Counted from the first letter of the stretch, positions 34,370 through 48,408 are shown. The stretch is 64,000 bases of DNA from Erythroxylum novogranatense (GCA_029891385.1 CM057234.1:25778350-25842349); one strand, 5' to 3'. A program made the numbers and translations. The notes: generated from the sequence alone by a model not told the origin.

Positions 34370-35410
34370 TTGTTATTGTTCTTGTGGAGCAATAGCATAA
34401 TCAGCAAGCAACAAGTTTTCCTAAGACAAATTGAATTTGAACTTATCGGTAGCATTAGGTTCTAACCCTAAGATTTTCTACTACATACCAGTTTTAAAGA
34501 CTTTTCTTATAGGTTGCCAAATTTTGTTAAAGTTACTTGCCTTCTAGGGGTAAGAAAGAGTTTTTTTTTCTATTTCGTCAAAATCTCCAAAACACATGAC
34601 AGATAGATTATCTAGAAAGGAAGATGATTTTGCACATCAATACAAATTTTTGCATATCTTATTCTCTCTATGGATGCAGTCATCAAATTCATATATAATG
34701 ACTTACTAAATGAACCAGCAATAAAACTCAGTCCTTTTATGGTCTACAGTTTGGGTGGGAGGTTATGAAAATTAATCCATAGTGAAAACGTATCAATATT
34801 GCTTCTATCCATCACCATTCTAGGTTGCCATTTATGTACAAACAATAGTTGGTCTCCTATGTGCTATAGGCCATTCTTAAGAATGTCCATCAACTGATTT
34901 TCATCAGAAAATTTGAACAAAACATAACCATCTTCTTGCAACATTACCTTTTATAATCCTTTAGAGTTCCATCTAGTTTTAGCCCAGGCATTGAAGACGG
35001 GAAAAGCTTTCATCCATAACATTTTGGAAGTGCTTCAACTTTTTCTGGTGAGTGTAAAGCTTATTTTTTCAGGAATCCATAGGAGTGGGCTCAACATTAT
35101 TGTTATGTTGTGGGTGATTTTTCATACTATTAAACTTGTGTGATGCTGGGGACTTAGAGAGAAGGAACTCCCTAGTTAAGGAAGGGAAGTCGGTAGCCAA
35201 AGAGGCCTCCCTTTTTCTCCCTTGTCACCGTCGAGGCCTGGAGAAGGCCTGCCATCTGGGGGTGAAACCCCACCCGAAAAGGTAGTCTTTCAAGTTTGGA
35301 AGTATGTCGAAAGCAAGGGAGGGAAAAAGTTAAAACCAAAAATAGAATGCAATGAGGGGTAAAGAAGTAAATAAAGTAGACAAAAGGAAGAGAAAAGTTT
35401 GGAAGAGAGA
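33223..35410 (-). repeat. Direct duplication of about 1.14 kb (LINE 5' UTR plus ORF1)
   Basis: 33223-34369 and 34370-35410 align in the same orientation with a period near 1,142 bp, for example TAGCAAGCAACAAGTT against CAGCAAGCAACAAGTT, and CACATGACAGATAGATTATC in both. Both copies include the GGGGGTGAAACCCCACCC block and end in TTTGGAAGAGAGAGAGT. The outer copy also encodes a DUF4283-like frame with more stops. Confidence 0.9.
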
Positions 35411-35440
35411 GAGTCTATTGTATATTATCACAATTAGTAT

Positions 35441-36972
35441 AAAAAACCTAACATAAGTTTCTATGTATTATCACAAATGGTTTTTAAAACCCAAAAAGAA
35501 ATTATTTTTCTTTGGTTTTTTTACTACAATCCTTCCTTTCGTTGTTCGTTCCTCCTACTTTGACATTTTTCTTTTCTTTTATTCTTTTACTGTTGTTTTT
35601 CACTTTGTCATTTTCTTCGTTCCTCCTAGTTTGTTTTAACATCTTGTAGTCCTCACTTCTGTAATCTCGTGTGGTTTTCTTTGCCTAATCATCTCTCTAA
35701 TAACCATGTACTACATATTTTGTTTTGTTTGATAGTGGATAATTATGATATTCATTCATTTTATATGCTATTTATGATTTTTGAAAATTTTGAGATCTGG
35801 GTTTTTGAATTTTTTGCTTCATTTTACTATATAAGCGTACGATTTTCTCTTTTAATGTTGGGACAGCTCTGACAATTGTTGTGTAGGTGTGGGCAGTGTG
35901 TTAAAAGAATTATAAAGCCTCATTCCTTGCAAAGTATAGGAAGAGCTACTCAATGAAAATCCCAACGAATAATATCATTAAGACGGAGTGCCAAAAAAGG
36001 CTTAAAAAGAGAATAAAAAATAAGCATAGCTTAATTGACCCTAAAATAGTTAAGATTGAACCTGAAGTACGTCATGCTTCTCTATAATTAATAGAACATG
36101 TAAAAGATGTGATCTTTAGAAGTTCAAACTATGATGCCGGGAGTTCATCACAGTTTGACTTGTGGCTATGGCGCATAAGATGAATGCCAATGGAGTGGTG
36201 CTGCTAGTCTGCTACTTTAAATCTATAGCAAAATAATTGCATTTCTGATTTTTTTTTAACATCCAAAGTATTGTTTGTTGTCATTATATATGCATACTTA
36301 GGAACATATATTATTTTCATTTAGTTGTCACTTATATAACACCTTATTAGTTATTTAAGGAACTAATGTTTGAAGCTTGGTTTTAAACAATTAAAAATAG
36401 ATTGATTCAACGATATTATTGCTTGCAAAAAGAGAAAGAACAAAAGTGCAAAAGTATGACTATAAAAGCATATTTAATGCCTTCTAATGTGTCAAGTAAA
36501 TTGCCTAAGAGAAAATGTCTATATGATGTACTTATTTGTAACAATTTTGCATGCACATCCAGTTTTTGCTTTTTAGAGAACTAAATATGAATCAATTAGA
36601 ATAAAACTGGCAATTTCTTTTTGTAATTTTTAAGTATTGCTTTTTTAATATAAAGTGCATGCTATCATATAGAAGTTGTAAATCATTGAAATAGTAACTT
36701 AGATGTTTTTTTAATGCAAAGCTATTGTTTTTGTGGAAAAAGGAAATTAGAAGTGTTTTTGGTTATGATTAAATGCGCTATATGATTAACTAATTTATTT
36801 AAATGCACTATATGATTAATTTATTTATTGTCATTTCTTTTTCTTGTATATATAATTACAATTAATGAAGAAAGCTTTGAACAATATTAACGATTCAAAT
36901 GATTGTATAGAAATAAATGAAAAGGATAGGTATGGAATGATATCATAAAGATCCATTTAATCTGGTTGAAAA
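35441..36972. other. AT-rich spacer
   Basis: T-rich near 35500-35660, then AT-rich DNA. No gene, repeat ends or RNA gene were recognised. Confidence 0.4.
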
Positions 36973-37230
36973 ATGAAGAAGGGAAACAACAACTACAATT
37001 TTCAAATCTGGTTGGAAGAATATAATGACGGATCTTTAACAAAATTCAATAAAGAGTATATTCATGTTCAGTTGAAGAACAAGTATAATGCATTAAGTGC
37101 TAGGTTGAAGAATTTCAAGAACTTACTTAAAGAAATAAGAATTGGTTATAACTTATTCACTAGTGAAGCTAATGTTATGGATGAATGTTGGAAAAATCTA
37201 TTTAAGTTAAAATACATCTTTTTTATTAAT
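36973..37230 (+). pseudogene. Myb/SANT-like domain fragment (PIF/Harbinger-associated type)
   Basis: The frame holds FQIWLEEYNDGSLTKFNKEY, QLKNKYNALSARLKNFKNLL and a trailing MDECWKNLFK, the pattern of the Myb_DNA-bind_3 trihelix-like domain found in plant nuclear proteins and in the second protein of PIF/Harbinger transposons. The usual upstream W-T-x-x-M segment is absent and translation runs into AT-rich DNA after 37230. It is probably a transposon-derived remnant. Confidence 0.5.
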
Positions 37231-37619
37231 ATATCATATTATTTTTATTCTCATATTTTCTTTTCACCATTATAAATGTATAAATTGCCTCACAAATTTA
37301 AGAAAAAATGATGCAACAAAGATTAGTTTGCATACACGTCCATCAACTAAATCTCCATCAATAATATAGAATAGGAATATAAAATTGATGTTGATGAAGT
37401 TTGCATATATAATAGAAAAAGAGATCAAATAGCAAGTTCTCCTTCTTAAAAAAAGAAACATCTTAAGAAGAAGACAACAAAGAAGACACACCCTATCATT
37501 TTAGAAATCTTGATTATAATTGGTGAACAAGCAAAAAGAAAAAATGCTTTACTTGAAAAAAAACGTAGTCGCAACATCATTCATTGCAGTTAATAGATTT
37601 GGAGCTATCGGTTAATTAA

Positions 37620-38666
37620 GGAGGCGCTTGGTTCATAAAGGGTAATGAGAATGGGAATGAGAATGAATACAGTGAGGAATGATAATGGATATAATCATTA
37701 TAATTATAATGGTTGGTTAAGATGAATGAATAATTACCATTACCATTGATGGTGGTTGGTTTGTTAAAATGTTAAAAATAAAATTTTGTTTTATAGCAAA
37801 TTTTAAATATATTTTAAATAATTATTTTAATTTATGAACCATAATTATAATGACAAAATATTTAAAATCAAGTATATTGCGATTTTTCCTTTCCAATAAT
37901 TTACATTCATCTAATAATACAAATGATATTATATTTTAAGTAATTAATGAATAATATTTTAATTAATTACATTGTAATTAACTAATTATATTTTAATTAA
38001 TTAATTATATTTTAATTAATTAATTATATTTTAATTAATTACATCTTAATTAGCATTTTAATTAATTAATTAATTATATTTTAATTAGATTTTAATTAAT
38101 CATGTAATTAATTATATTTTAATTAACTAATTAAATTTTAATTAGATTTTAATTAATTAATTAATTATATTTTATGTTGATTAATTATTTTAATTAATTA
38201 ATTAGTTATATTTTATCTTAATTAATTTAATTTTTGTAATTAATTAAATTATATTTAATTTATTAATTTTAATTAACTAATTAATTAATTTTAATTTAAT
38301 TTAATTTTAATTAATTAATTATATTTTAATTAATCACATAATTAATTATATTTTAATTAATCACATAATTAATTATATTTTAATTATATTTTAATTAATC
38401 AATTAGATTTTATGTTGATTAATTACTTTAATTAATTAATTAATTAGATTTTTAATTATTTTAATTAATTAGCTTTTATCTTAATTAATTAAAGTTATTA
38501 ATTAATGTAGGAATCACTCCCATTCCTCTAGAAATCTAGAGGAATGGGGTATTTCTTAAAACCAAGGAATGAAAAGGATACCCTTGCAATGATATACCTA
38601 TACCAACCATTAGTTTTAATTCCATTCCCATATCTTTTTTCTTAAACCCTCCAAACAAGCACCACC
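37620..38666. mobile_element. 1.05-kb Tourist-like MITE with AT-rich internal array
   Basis: Imperfect terminal inverted repeats GGAGGCGCTTGGTT (37620-37633) and AACAAGCACCACC (38654-38666) are flanked by the 3-bp duplication TAA (37617-37619, 38667-38669). Inner sequences are also inversely related (AATGGGAATG left, CATTCCCAT right). The centre, about 37960-38510, is an irregular array of TTAATTAATTATATTTTAAT-like units. It is followed by a hairpin with perfect 12-bp arms, CATTCCTCTAGA (38521-38532) and TCTAGAGGAATG (38535-38546). Non-coding. Confidence 0.7.
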
Positions 38667-38669
38667 TAA

Positions 38670-39678
38670 GAGACTAATATAATGATGTACTATTGAATTC
38701 CTTAAATGATTTGTGTATTGAAGGTGTGCAATATAGAAAAAAAAAAATAACGACCTTACATAGTTATCCATTTTATAGGGAGATTTTTGTGAAGATGCTA
38801 GATTCCAAGAAGTTGGATTGAATTGTGTCTCTTTAATTATATTTTTATGTTATTACATGTTGAAGTATTATTGGTTTAGACAATTTTATATTAAGAATTA
38901 TTCCATGGTTTGAACATTTTAAGTGTATGTTTTATATGAATATTTGTTAAGAACCTTTTGACTAAATGTTTGATACAAACTTTTAAATTTATGTTAAATG
39001 TTATCATGTCTTGTAATTGTTTTAGCATTTATATTTAAATATTTTATTAATTATTTAATACTATTATTGTAGATATATGGCCTCCTTATTAGATTTTGAG
39101 TCAAATTCTAATGATGAATTGATGAAAGTAGTTATTCTTTCTCAATCGGAAACAATCTCTATACTAGTTAGGGATAAGATTGCGTATTACAAGACTTTCA
39201 TATATTCCACGTTCTAGGTTATTGTTATTGTTTTCGTTGTTGTTATTGTTTGTTCTCAAGTTGGGAAAGATAACGAATTTTGTTATTTACACAATAAATA
39301 ATATGGAATTTTTGCTTTTATGAGGTCATGCGTAGTGATAGGTGTTTAATTGATTATGAAATTATTCCATAACACTTAGCGATTATTGACATGAAATTGC
39401 TTAAGATAGTTAATTTGACTCATTTGTAATTTTAGGTACAATTCGGAAGCAAAGAAGTTAAAGTAAGTAGAAGTTCTATATTTTGGCCATTTTTCGAAGA
39501 TTAATTTTTACTTATCTTCGTAGAGTAAGAAGAAGAAAATTAAAAGAAAAAAATGCAAAGAACGTGAGTTGTATGGATTATGCATGATATTACGTTAATT
39601 AACAATTAGGAATTAAATGATACAAAACGGTAGTGCATAAGGTGGATTAAAACAAGAAACATGAAACAGCAGCGTGAT
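38670..39678. other. Spacer with weak coding-like segment
   Basis: 39074-39190 can be read on + as MASLLDFESNSNDELMKVVI and onward for a few dozen codons. This could be the N-terminus of a transposase-like remnant, but no catalytic motif is present. The rest is AT-rich. Confidence 0.25.
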
Positions 39679-42600
39679 TGTAACACCCCACTCCCGCGAG
39701 ACCCGAACCCGACCTCTACAGTGATATCCGGGCCCGTGACCCGCGAGGGTGGTATGCTAGCGCCGCAAAAACAGTCAATTAACCGATAAAACATTTTTCT
39801 TTTGAAAACACTTGAGTGCGCAGAAATCAATAAACCCTTTTTGGGCCCGCAATGTGGAAACATTTTCAATAATCAATTCACGATACAATATTAGTCAGTT
39901 GGGCCCTCTAGTAACAGTATAATTCTACGGAAACACAAATTTACACATCAATCAGAAAGACTCAAATGCAGACGCGAACTGATCCCGACCCTAGTCTCCG
40001 ACTCCTGTACAGCAGACATACTCCCGTTCGTCTAACGGGGTACTCTTCAATCCCTGAAAAAAATAGTTGCAATGTTGAGTGAGTTTGCGAACTCAGCGAG
40101 AAACCATCATCGATGGTTCACTCAAACCATGCATTACGCGTATTGCGTACAGCATAGCAGTAATACTCAATTATCATATAACAGTTTGCAATATTTATCA
40201 CAATTCACAGTATTATGCAACAGTTTACAGTAGCATGTAACAATTTGCAATCTCTCATGTCATCACATAATTTAGTAAGTGTATAATTCAATCACCATGT
40301 ATACAATCCATATGAGACTCTTTTCCAATTATTCAGTATTGTGCCCAAGTGCTCAGTCAGTATTCAGTGGGGGACACGTCAGGGATTTCTCCCCTCGGGC
40401 TCGAGGCCCGGTCAGTACAGTGTTAGAGCTCGAAGCTCTTTTCAGTGATAATAGCAACTTGGGTCACATTCCATTATCTGATCATGTATTTATGCATGTA
40501 ATGCAGTGTTCAGTGATATGGCTATAAAAGCTCAGTATTGTAGTTTTCAGTATCATATAACAGTACAGTTCAGTTCAGTAGTAACATGCAATTCAATTCT
40601 AGCATTTACAGTAATCGTACCATTCACCTTTTTCTCACATTCACACATAAAAGTTACACTTATGCACTTTTCCCATTATTATCCATTCTTATACCAAGTT
40701 GTGACTAAGTGCTAATCAGTAAACAGTATTCGGTGTACGCGTCTCAGGGGGTGGAGAGCCCTCAGGGTATGCACTACCGCCCTTCGATATTGCTCGCTTT
40801 GGCGTGATAACCAACCCTCACGGTTTTGTTTCGCCCCTACTCGAGGGATGAAAACGCGTCTGTCACTTTAATTGTAGGACCCCACACCCCACCCGTAGAT
40901 GTTTACAGGTTTTACTGCGGCGTGTGTTTGCGGGTTTTACCACGGCATCCTCAATTTTCAGTATTAAGCTTGTAGCTCTTAGTGGCAGCTCCAGTCACAA
41001 CCATCATTAATCAATCAATTATGGAATTCCTTTATCACAATTTCCCAGTGGTTCAGTTCAATTCCCGATGTCATACAGTAGTTCAATCCCATACAGTAGA
41101 AACATGCAATTCGATTATATACATTTCAGTAGCCATGCAATTCACATTGGCAAGTAATTCATATAGAGCATTTAGACAATCAGGAATTTGAGAAACCAAC
41201 TAGGTTACTCACCTGAACTTCATAGCTGTTGCCTGGAAGCTCCAGCACTGTCTGTGGATTATCGATCCATCGGAGCCTCTATAACAGTAAAATACAGTCC
41301 CATTACTAGATGCTCAATTAAACAGTCAGTAATGCATATGTCTCAGTGAAATTATATATACAGTGCATGTTCATGATTTTTCGGTGCTAAAACCCACTTT
41401 GATATCTTATGCTCAACCCTATCTCTTTGCTTGATTGATCGGTAATGATTTGATCCATTCCTATAATTCAGTCAATTTCCTCAATTCGCATTCCCTATAG
41501 CAATTTCCTATTCATTGGGTCGAAACCTCTATAGAACATCCCAATTAAAACTCCAATAGTCTCAATTCAATACTTAAGTCACAATAGGAACCATAATTGA
41601 TCTCAATCTCTATAAATCAATACCAATATAATTAAATTCTAATTCCCATAATTATTTTCAATTGTATACCTCTTTCCCTAGTTCATAACGAATCTGGAAT
41701 TACCTCAATCGGAGGTCTACACCATAAATTACGCCTAATAAACCAAATTTAAACCAATTAGAAACATCTCCTTCGCCGCGGCCAAGAGGCTCTCGCCGCG
41801 GCGTAAAATGGTCGTCATGTGGCGTGAAGACCGTTCACCATGCGAACAACCGATCCTGGGCGTCATGAGATAAGAAGTTTCGCCATGGCGTCAACTAATT
41901 GACGCTTCATGACGTCCTCTTCTCCTCGGCAATAACGAATAAAAATTCGCCGCGGCGAGGCTCACGCGCAGGTCGCGGCGTGCGACGATCCTCTTCTTCT
42001 TCTCCAATCGTTTTCCGATCTCTCTCTCTAAAACCAGTATTAAACACTCCCAACTACCCATTCAAACACAATAAAATGCCATAAATATAACAACTAACCA
42101 TTAATAACAACATCAACACCATTAAAACTTACCAATCGAAGCTCAATCCACAAATCTCTCAAAATCACCGTAAACCCTAAAACCTTTCAAACTCAACAAT
42201 AACCCACTCTCAATCCTTTTCAACCTTCATCAATCACAATAAACCAGTTAGCTTTGCATAATGAAGAGAAAACCACAAGGAAAAATCGAAGAACCTCACC
42301 GATGGGAGGGATCGAAGGCTACCGAAGGAAGGAGGAAGAAGAAGCTTGCGTTTGCCTTAGGAAAATAAACCCCAATTGTCAAACCTAGCTATTTATAGAC
42401 ATAGGTTTCCAAATCAGTCCAAATTTCAGTCTCTAAATTACAATAGCTCAACATATTTATTTCCTAACAGTATAACTCTAAAATTTTCCATTGCCATCGG
42501 GCAATTCTTTTAGTACTATACAGTCAATCGGTCAGGCTCTCAAATATTTCCGGTCCAGGCATTTCCTCCCGAATTCTCCGAAAATTTCCTATAAGCCATT

Positions 42601-42908
42601 ATTAAATACCAATCACTCTTAAACTATTCTAAATCAATCAATTGAACCCAATAACTCCTAATTTCTCAATTAATCATAATCCATCGATTCGATCGGGCCA
42701 GTTCACAATCCAATCAATTCAGTCAGTCCATGCTCAATTTAATACCGAAAAACCATGAATGCATGTACCTATGAATAAATAAATATGCAATAAACCTGTT
42801 CTTCTATAATTAGAGGCCAATGACATGCTCAATCAGTGAGTGCAATGAAACCTATCAGTCTGTCCTAATTTACCAGAATGCCCCTGTTAACAGTAACGGG
42901 ATGTTACA
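39679..42908 (-). repeat. 3' LTR of the LARD-like element
   Basis: 3,230 bp, TGTAACACCC...GGGATGTTACA on the + strand, adjacent to the purine tract at 42910-42930. Aligns over its whole length with 46316-49483. Differences include many CG to TG or CA changes and a strongly altered segment at 41770-41990. Confidence 0.92.
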
Positions 42909-45900
42909 ATTCTCCCCTCCTAATAAAATTTTGTCCTCGAAATTTCATATACAGTTGATCAGGAGGACAGGAGAATTGATCCGCTCCTTTCTATTCTGAT
43001 TCACACTCATTTCCTTATGTGACCAGGTTCTGTCAATTTACGAAAATCAATACAATCAATTACTCTTTTTCCTTTCTCAGTTTCTACACTGCCTTAACTG
43101 TTTCCTCATAATTAGTCGCAATTCTTCACGTGCAGTACCAATAACACATTTATCAGATCTTAACAATGTTTCTTAATCCAGTCCATAAAACGCTTTATGA
43201 ATCAGAATCATCTTTCAGGTTATAAACCACCTTACCAATATATTCATGACACAGTCGCATAGAGGCCATTTAGTAACGAATTTAGTTTCCCCATTAACCT
43301 CTATCTCTATTTATGCATTTTGGCCGAGGCGATACACTTCGAAACATTTCATGTATTGCTTACCAAATTACATCCCTTTAGTGTTAAAACACTAATCTCA
43401 TAAGATTCTCATTACCTCGATAATAATCAATTCGACTCTTTGTCATTAACTTGGATCACTCAACCCCTATTACAAATTCATTTCACTTATCATTATAACT
43501 CAAATCAATCATGGCCTTCGATCGTGTTTCAGCCCTGTTCATTCTAATGTAGGGGTTAACGACTTCTTTTTGCTATGCGACTCCTCATACACTGTTCGAA
43601 AGGTAACACCAAATAACGATTATTAATCCCACAATCTATCTTAACTGTACTTCAATCTCATAACTCAACGGACTCCAAGGATATCAGTTTCACATTTGCC
43701 TCAGCAGTCACATATGTTGGTTATTCACGAGAATAACTATTCAATTTTTACACTCTAAACCTTCTATTACTCTCCCTGTGTACTCTCGCTGAAACACAAC
43801 TCTTCGATAGTTCCTAGAGATTTCTCTAACAGTTCTCTGGCGGGTAAAACACATACGTCATAATACAGTCATAAATATCATTTTCTCAAAAGTTGGATCC
43901 CTTTTTAATTTTCCCAATTCGGTCTTGCCAGTCCTTTTTCATACACACCTGATCCGGAATTCCAATAACTAATAATGACACTTTCCTTTTTACCTCTTTG
44001 ATAGATCGACAATCACACTCGGTATTACACTAGGATTAGCAGCCTTAACTCCCAATTTATGATCCTTTGCCATTGTATTTTCTATTCACTACATTACATT
44101 GCATCACTGGCTAAATTTTGAAATCCTCAAACGCATAATCCTTTTCAATTCTTTTAAATTCACTACTATTTCGATCGCTATCAATTCACATATTCATAGC
44201 TATATCTGAAATGTTTCCGTCCGAATAATATTTCCAAGCTTTCAGAACAATAGCCAACACGATAAATTCCAGTCATCAATCATAATACAGTCCAAGGGAT
44301 TATACTTATCCCTATGCATATAAAACCACTTTACACTATTTCAACAGATTGCATCAACACTTTTATTGGGACACTTCGGTAAGAATTGCAAAAATCTCCA
44401 AATCAATACTCGAATTGAAAATTCCTCTTTTACTTTCATCAGTCAAATAATTCATACGTTTTTCCTCAACAATTTACCAAAGAGCTAAGCCTGAAAATCG
44501 TTAACAATTTCTGGACATATCCAACATAAAGCTAGTTCTAAAGAACTCCAAATCTCAAATATACATATCCCTTGCAATTTCGCATTATCGCAATAGCTCT
44601 ATCCTCAGTAAGTCTCCCAACGAGTCATGCTTGAATACTAATTCATTTAAAAAAATTTACTTGTTCAAACAAAATTCACTTTTATGAAACTTTCATGCTG
44701 TGACATTTCTCAACTATGCCCACTATTTCTCTTCACTCTCCATGAATAATTGACATATCCTTAATGATCACAGTCACTATCCAGTCTAACCACAATTGAG
44801 ATATTCTACGCTTTAATAATATAATACTGTCAGGGACATTGACGTCTCTGACGACGACAACCTAATACTCCTTATACCCATTATTTACTTTTCATAACTC
44901 TTAAAATATCTAATTCCCCAAAGGAAAATTCTCTTATGATTTATCAGTTTCAAATACCATATTCTGCCACAAGTTCCTTTACACTATTTTCTCCACATTC
45001 ATCATAGCAACCTTGTACTTCTCAAACATTTTACACAAAAATTTTGCGAACCAAAACTCTCCGCAAATTCATAACTAATTTCTCCTTACAGTTCAATAAT
45101 CCTATAACACAGTCAGATTCCTTACGCTAACATGTTGCATACTTCCTCAATAGCAGATTCTGTCTCTCACACTTGAGTCTCCACTAGAATCAGGACTCCC
45201 AATAATGACTTTTCATTCATTTTAAATTTATTTCCAATTTGTCCTTTCATTACTAAATTCTTCAATAATATAATTATCAGATCGACTTAATCCAATTCCA
45301 GAAAATTCTTCTTTGAAAGAAGATTTCTCACTAGTTTCATCGATACCACTCGTGGAAACTCCTAATCATCCACAGTTGCCATATCTGTTGTCGGTCATTC
45401 CCAATACCTTAAGAAATCTCAATTTTTAGCTATAACTCATAGTATCCCACAAAGATCAATTATGCCTTAAATCGTATAGTCAAAACATCCTTTTTAAATC
45501 GGATTCAGTGACTTATATACCATCAAAATCGTTACATCCTATTGAGAGACAATTATAAGTCAACTCACCAATTGCTTCCAATATCATTTCCACACATGTG
45601 GTACATATAAACTTAGGAATTCCACTGGCCTTGGTGTTCCCATTATCAGGTGTGCGTTCACATAAGTGAATCAGTTGAACCTTGACAACTTTTTCCGTCT
45701 ACCACTATCATTGCCTTACATTTCAATCTTTTCATTATTGTATCATATCCATGCATTTTCACTCTCAATTCAATGTCATAGACGTACAATCATTCTGGAT
45801 TCCTTACCAACATACTCTGACTCAAGTCATAACTCTTATACACAACCTCTTGTTTCAGTAATCAATTCCAATTGTAACTTTTCTAGATCACAGAACATTT

Positions 45901-46315
45901 TATTATATCTGCTCTATTTATACACTTTCAATCTTGCCATTCCTATCATATCTCTATTTACCTTTATCAATCCATAAATATAACTTCATATCCTACATTC
46001 AAGGATATGCCCCGATATAACACGGGTATCACAGTCCGTAATATATCCACCAATACCGATACACTTAATCGTCTTTTATCAGATCAAACTATACACTTTC
46101 TGTTATTCCATGTTATCCACAGTTTCCATCTATCACGGTCTAACATATCATCTTTTCCTTGCCACTTCTAACCACTTAAACAATTGGGACATACTCATGT
46201 GACTCTACTAGAGGAAGCGATTACTACAAATCTGCTATGGCGACTTTAATGCATGTAACTCAAGACAAATTTGTAACGCCTATGTACAATCGTATTACGG
46301 GCTCGATACCACATA
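42909..46315 (-). other. Non-coding interior of the LARD-like element
   Basis: 3,407 bp without a gag-pol frame on either strand. The composition is AT-rich with many short T-rich words. A degenerate stretch near 43040-43090 resembles a Ty3 RT segment on the minus strand. The polypurine tract is next to 42909 and the PBS-like site next to 46315. Confidence 0.8.
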
Positions 46316-48408
46316 TGTAACACCCACTCCCATGAGACCGAACCCGACCTCTACAAGTGATATCCGGCCCGTGACCATGAGGGTGGTATGCTAGCGCCGC
46401 AAAAACAGTCAATTAACTGATAAAACAATTTTCTTTTGAAAACACTTGAGTGCGCAGAAATCAATAAACCCTTTTTGGGCCCGCAATGCGAAAACATTTT
46501 CAATAATCAATTCACGATACAATATTAGTCAGTTGGGCCCTCTAGTAACAGTATAATTCTACGGAAACACAAATTTACACATCAATCAGAAAGACTCAAA
46601 TGCAGACGCGAACTGATCCCGACCCTAGTCTCCGACTCCTGTACAGCAGACATACTCCCGTTCGTCTAACGGGGTACTCTTCAATCCCTGAAAAAAATAG
46701 TTGCAATGTTGAGTGAGTTTGCGAACTCAGCGAGAAACCATCATCGATGGTTCACTCAAACCATGCATTACGCGTATTGCGTACAGCATAGCAGTAATAC
46801 TCAATTATCATATAACAGTTTGCAATATTTATCACAATTCACAGTATTATGCAGCATTTACGATGGCATGTAACAATTTGCAATCTCTCATGTCATCACA
46901 TAATTTAGTAAGTGTCGCAATTCAATCAGTCATGTGTATACAATGCATATGAGACTCTTTTCCAATTATTCAGTATTGTGCCCAAGTGCTCACCATCGAT
47001 TTGATGGGGACACGTCAAGGATTTCTCCCCTCGGGCTCGAGGCCCGGTCAGTACAGTGTTAGAGCTCGAGGCTCTTTTCAGTGATAATAGCAACTTGGGT
47101 CACATTCCATTATCTGATCATGTATTTATGCATGTAATGCAGTGTTCAGTGATATGGCTATAAAAGCTCAGTATTGTAGTTTTCAGTATCATATAATAGT
47201 ACAGTTCAGTTCAGTAGTAACATGCAATTCAATTCTAGCATTTACAGTAATCGTACCATTCACCTTTTTCTCACATTCACACATAAAAGTTACACTCATG
47301 CACTTTTCCCATTATTATCCATTCTTATTCCAAGTTGGATCGAGCGCTAATCAATAGCGAAGATTCGGTGTCTGGCGTCTCGGGGTGGAGAGCCCTCAGG
47401 GTATGCACTACCGCCCTTCGATATTGCTCGCTTTGGCGCGGTAACCCACCCTCACGGTTTTGTTTCGCCCCTACTCGAGGGATGCAAACGCGTCTGTCAC
47501 TTTAATTGTAGGACCCCACACCCCACCCGTAGGTGTTTGTAGGTTTTACTGCGGCGTGTGTTTGCGGATTTTACCACGGCATCCTCAATTTTCAGTATTG
47601 AGCTTGTAGCTCTTAGTGGCAGCTCCAGTCACAACCGTCATTAATCAATCAATTATGGAATTCCTTTATCACAATTTCCCAGTATTTCAGTTCAATTCCC
47701 GATGTCATACAGTAGTTCAATCCCATACAGTAGAAACATGCAATTCGATTATATACATTTCAGTAGCCATGCAATTCACATTGGCAAGTAATTCATATAG
47801 AGCATTTAGACAATCAGGAATTTGAGAAACCAACTAGGTTACTCACTGAACTTCCTAGCTGTTGCTCGAAGCTCCAGCCTACTGTCCGTGGATTATCGAT
47901 CCATCGGAGCCTCTATAACAGTAAAATACAGTCCCATTACTAGATGCTCAATTAAACAGTCAGTAATGCATATGTCTCAGTGAAATTATATATACAGTGC
48001 ATGTTCACGATTTTCCGGTGCTAAAACCCACTTTGATATCTTATGCTCAACCCTATCTCTTTGCTTGATTGATCGGTAATGATTTGATCCATTCCTATAA
48101 TTCAGTCAATTTCCTCAATTCGCATTCCCTATAGCAATTTCCTATTCATTAGGTCGAAACCTCTATAGAACATCCCAATTAAAACTCCAATAGTCTCAAT
48201 TCAATACTTAAGTCACAATAGGAACCATAATTGATCTCAATCTCTATAAATCAATACCAATATAATTAAATTCTAATTCCCATAATTATTTTCAATTGTA
48301 TACCTCTTTCTCTAGTTCATAACGAATCTGGAATTACCTCAATCGGAGGTCTACACCGTAAATTACGCCTAATAAACCAAATTTAAACCAATTAGAAACA
48401 TCTCCTTT

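Larger units (their letters stand above)
29290..35440 (-). mobile_element. L1-type LINE, decayed, with duplicated 5' part
   Basis: In minus-strand order: two tandem copies of a 5' UTR plus ORF1 block (35410-34370 and 34369-33223), then ORF2 with endonuclease (about 32840-32110), reverse transcriptase (about 31780-30800) and a C-terminal zf-RVT-like region (30136-29295). Stops and frameshifts are common. Neither a clear poly(A) tail nor a target-site duplication was identified at the 3' end, so that limit is approximate. Confidence 0.85.

Noticed and set aside
37960..38510. Candidate CRISPR-like or satellite array
   Set aside because: Units are irregular AT-only repeats without distinct spacers, and they lie inside a TIR-bounded MITE in a plant nuclear genome.
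45666..45977. 103-residue + strand frame inside the LARD interior
   Set aside because: Antisense to the element, low-complexity composition, no gag or pol similarity.
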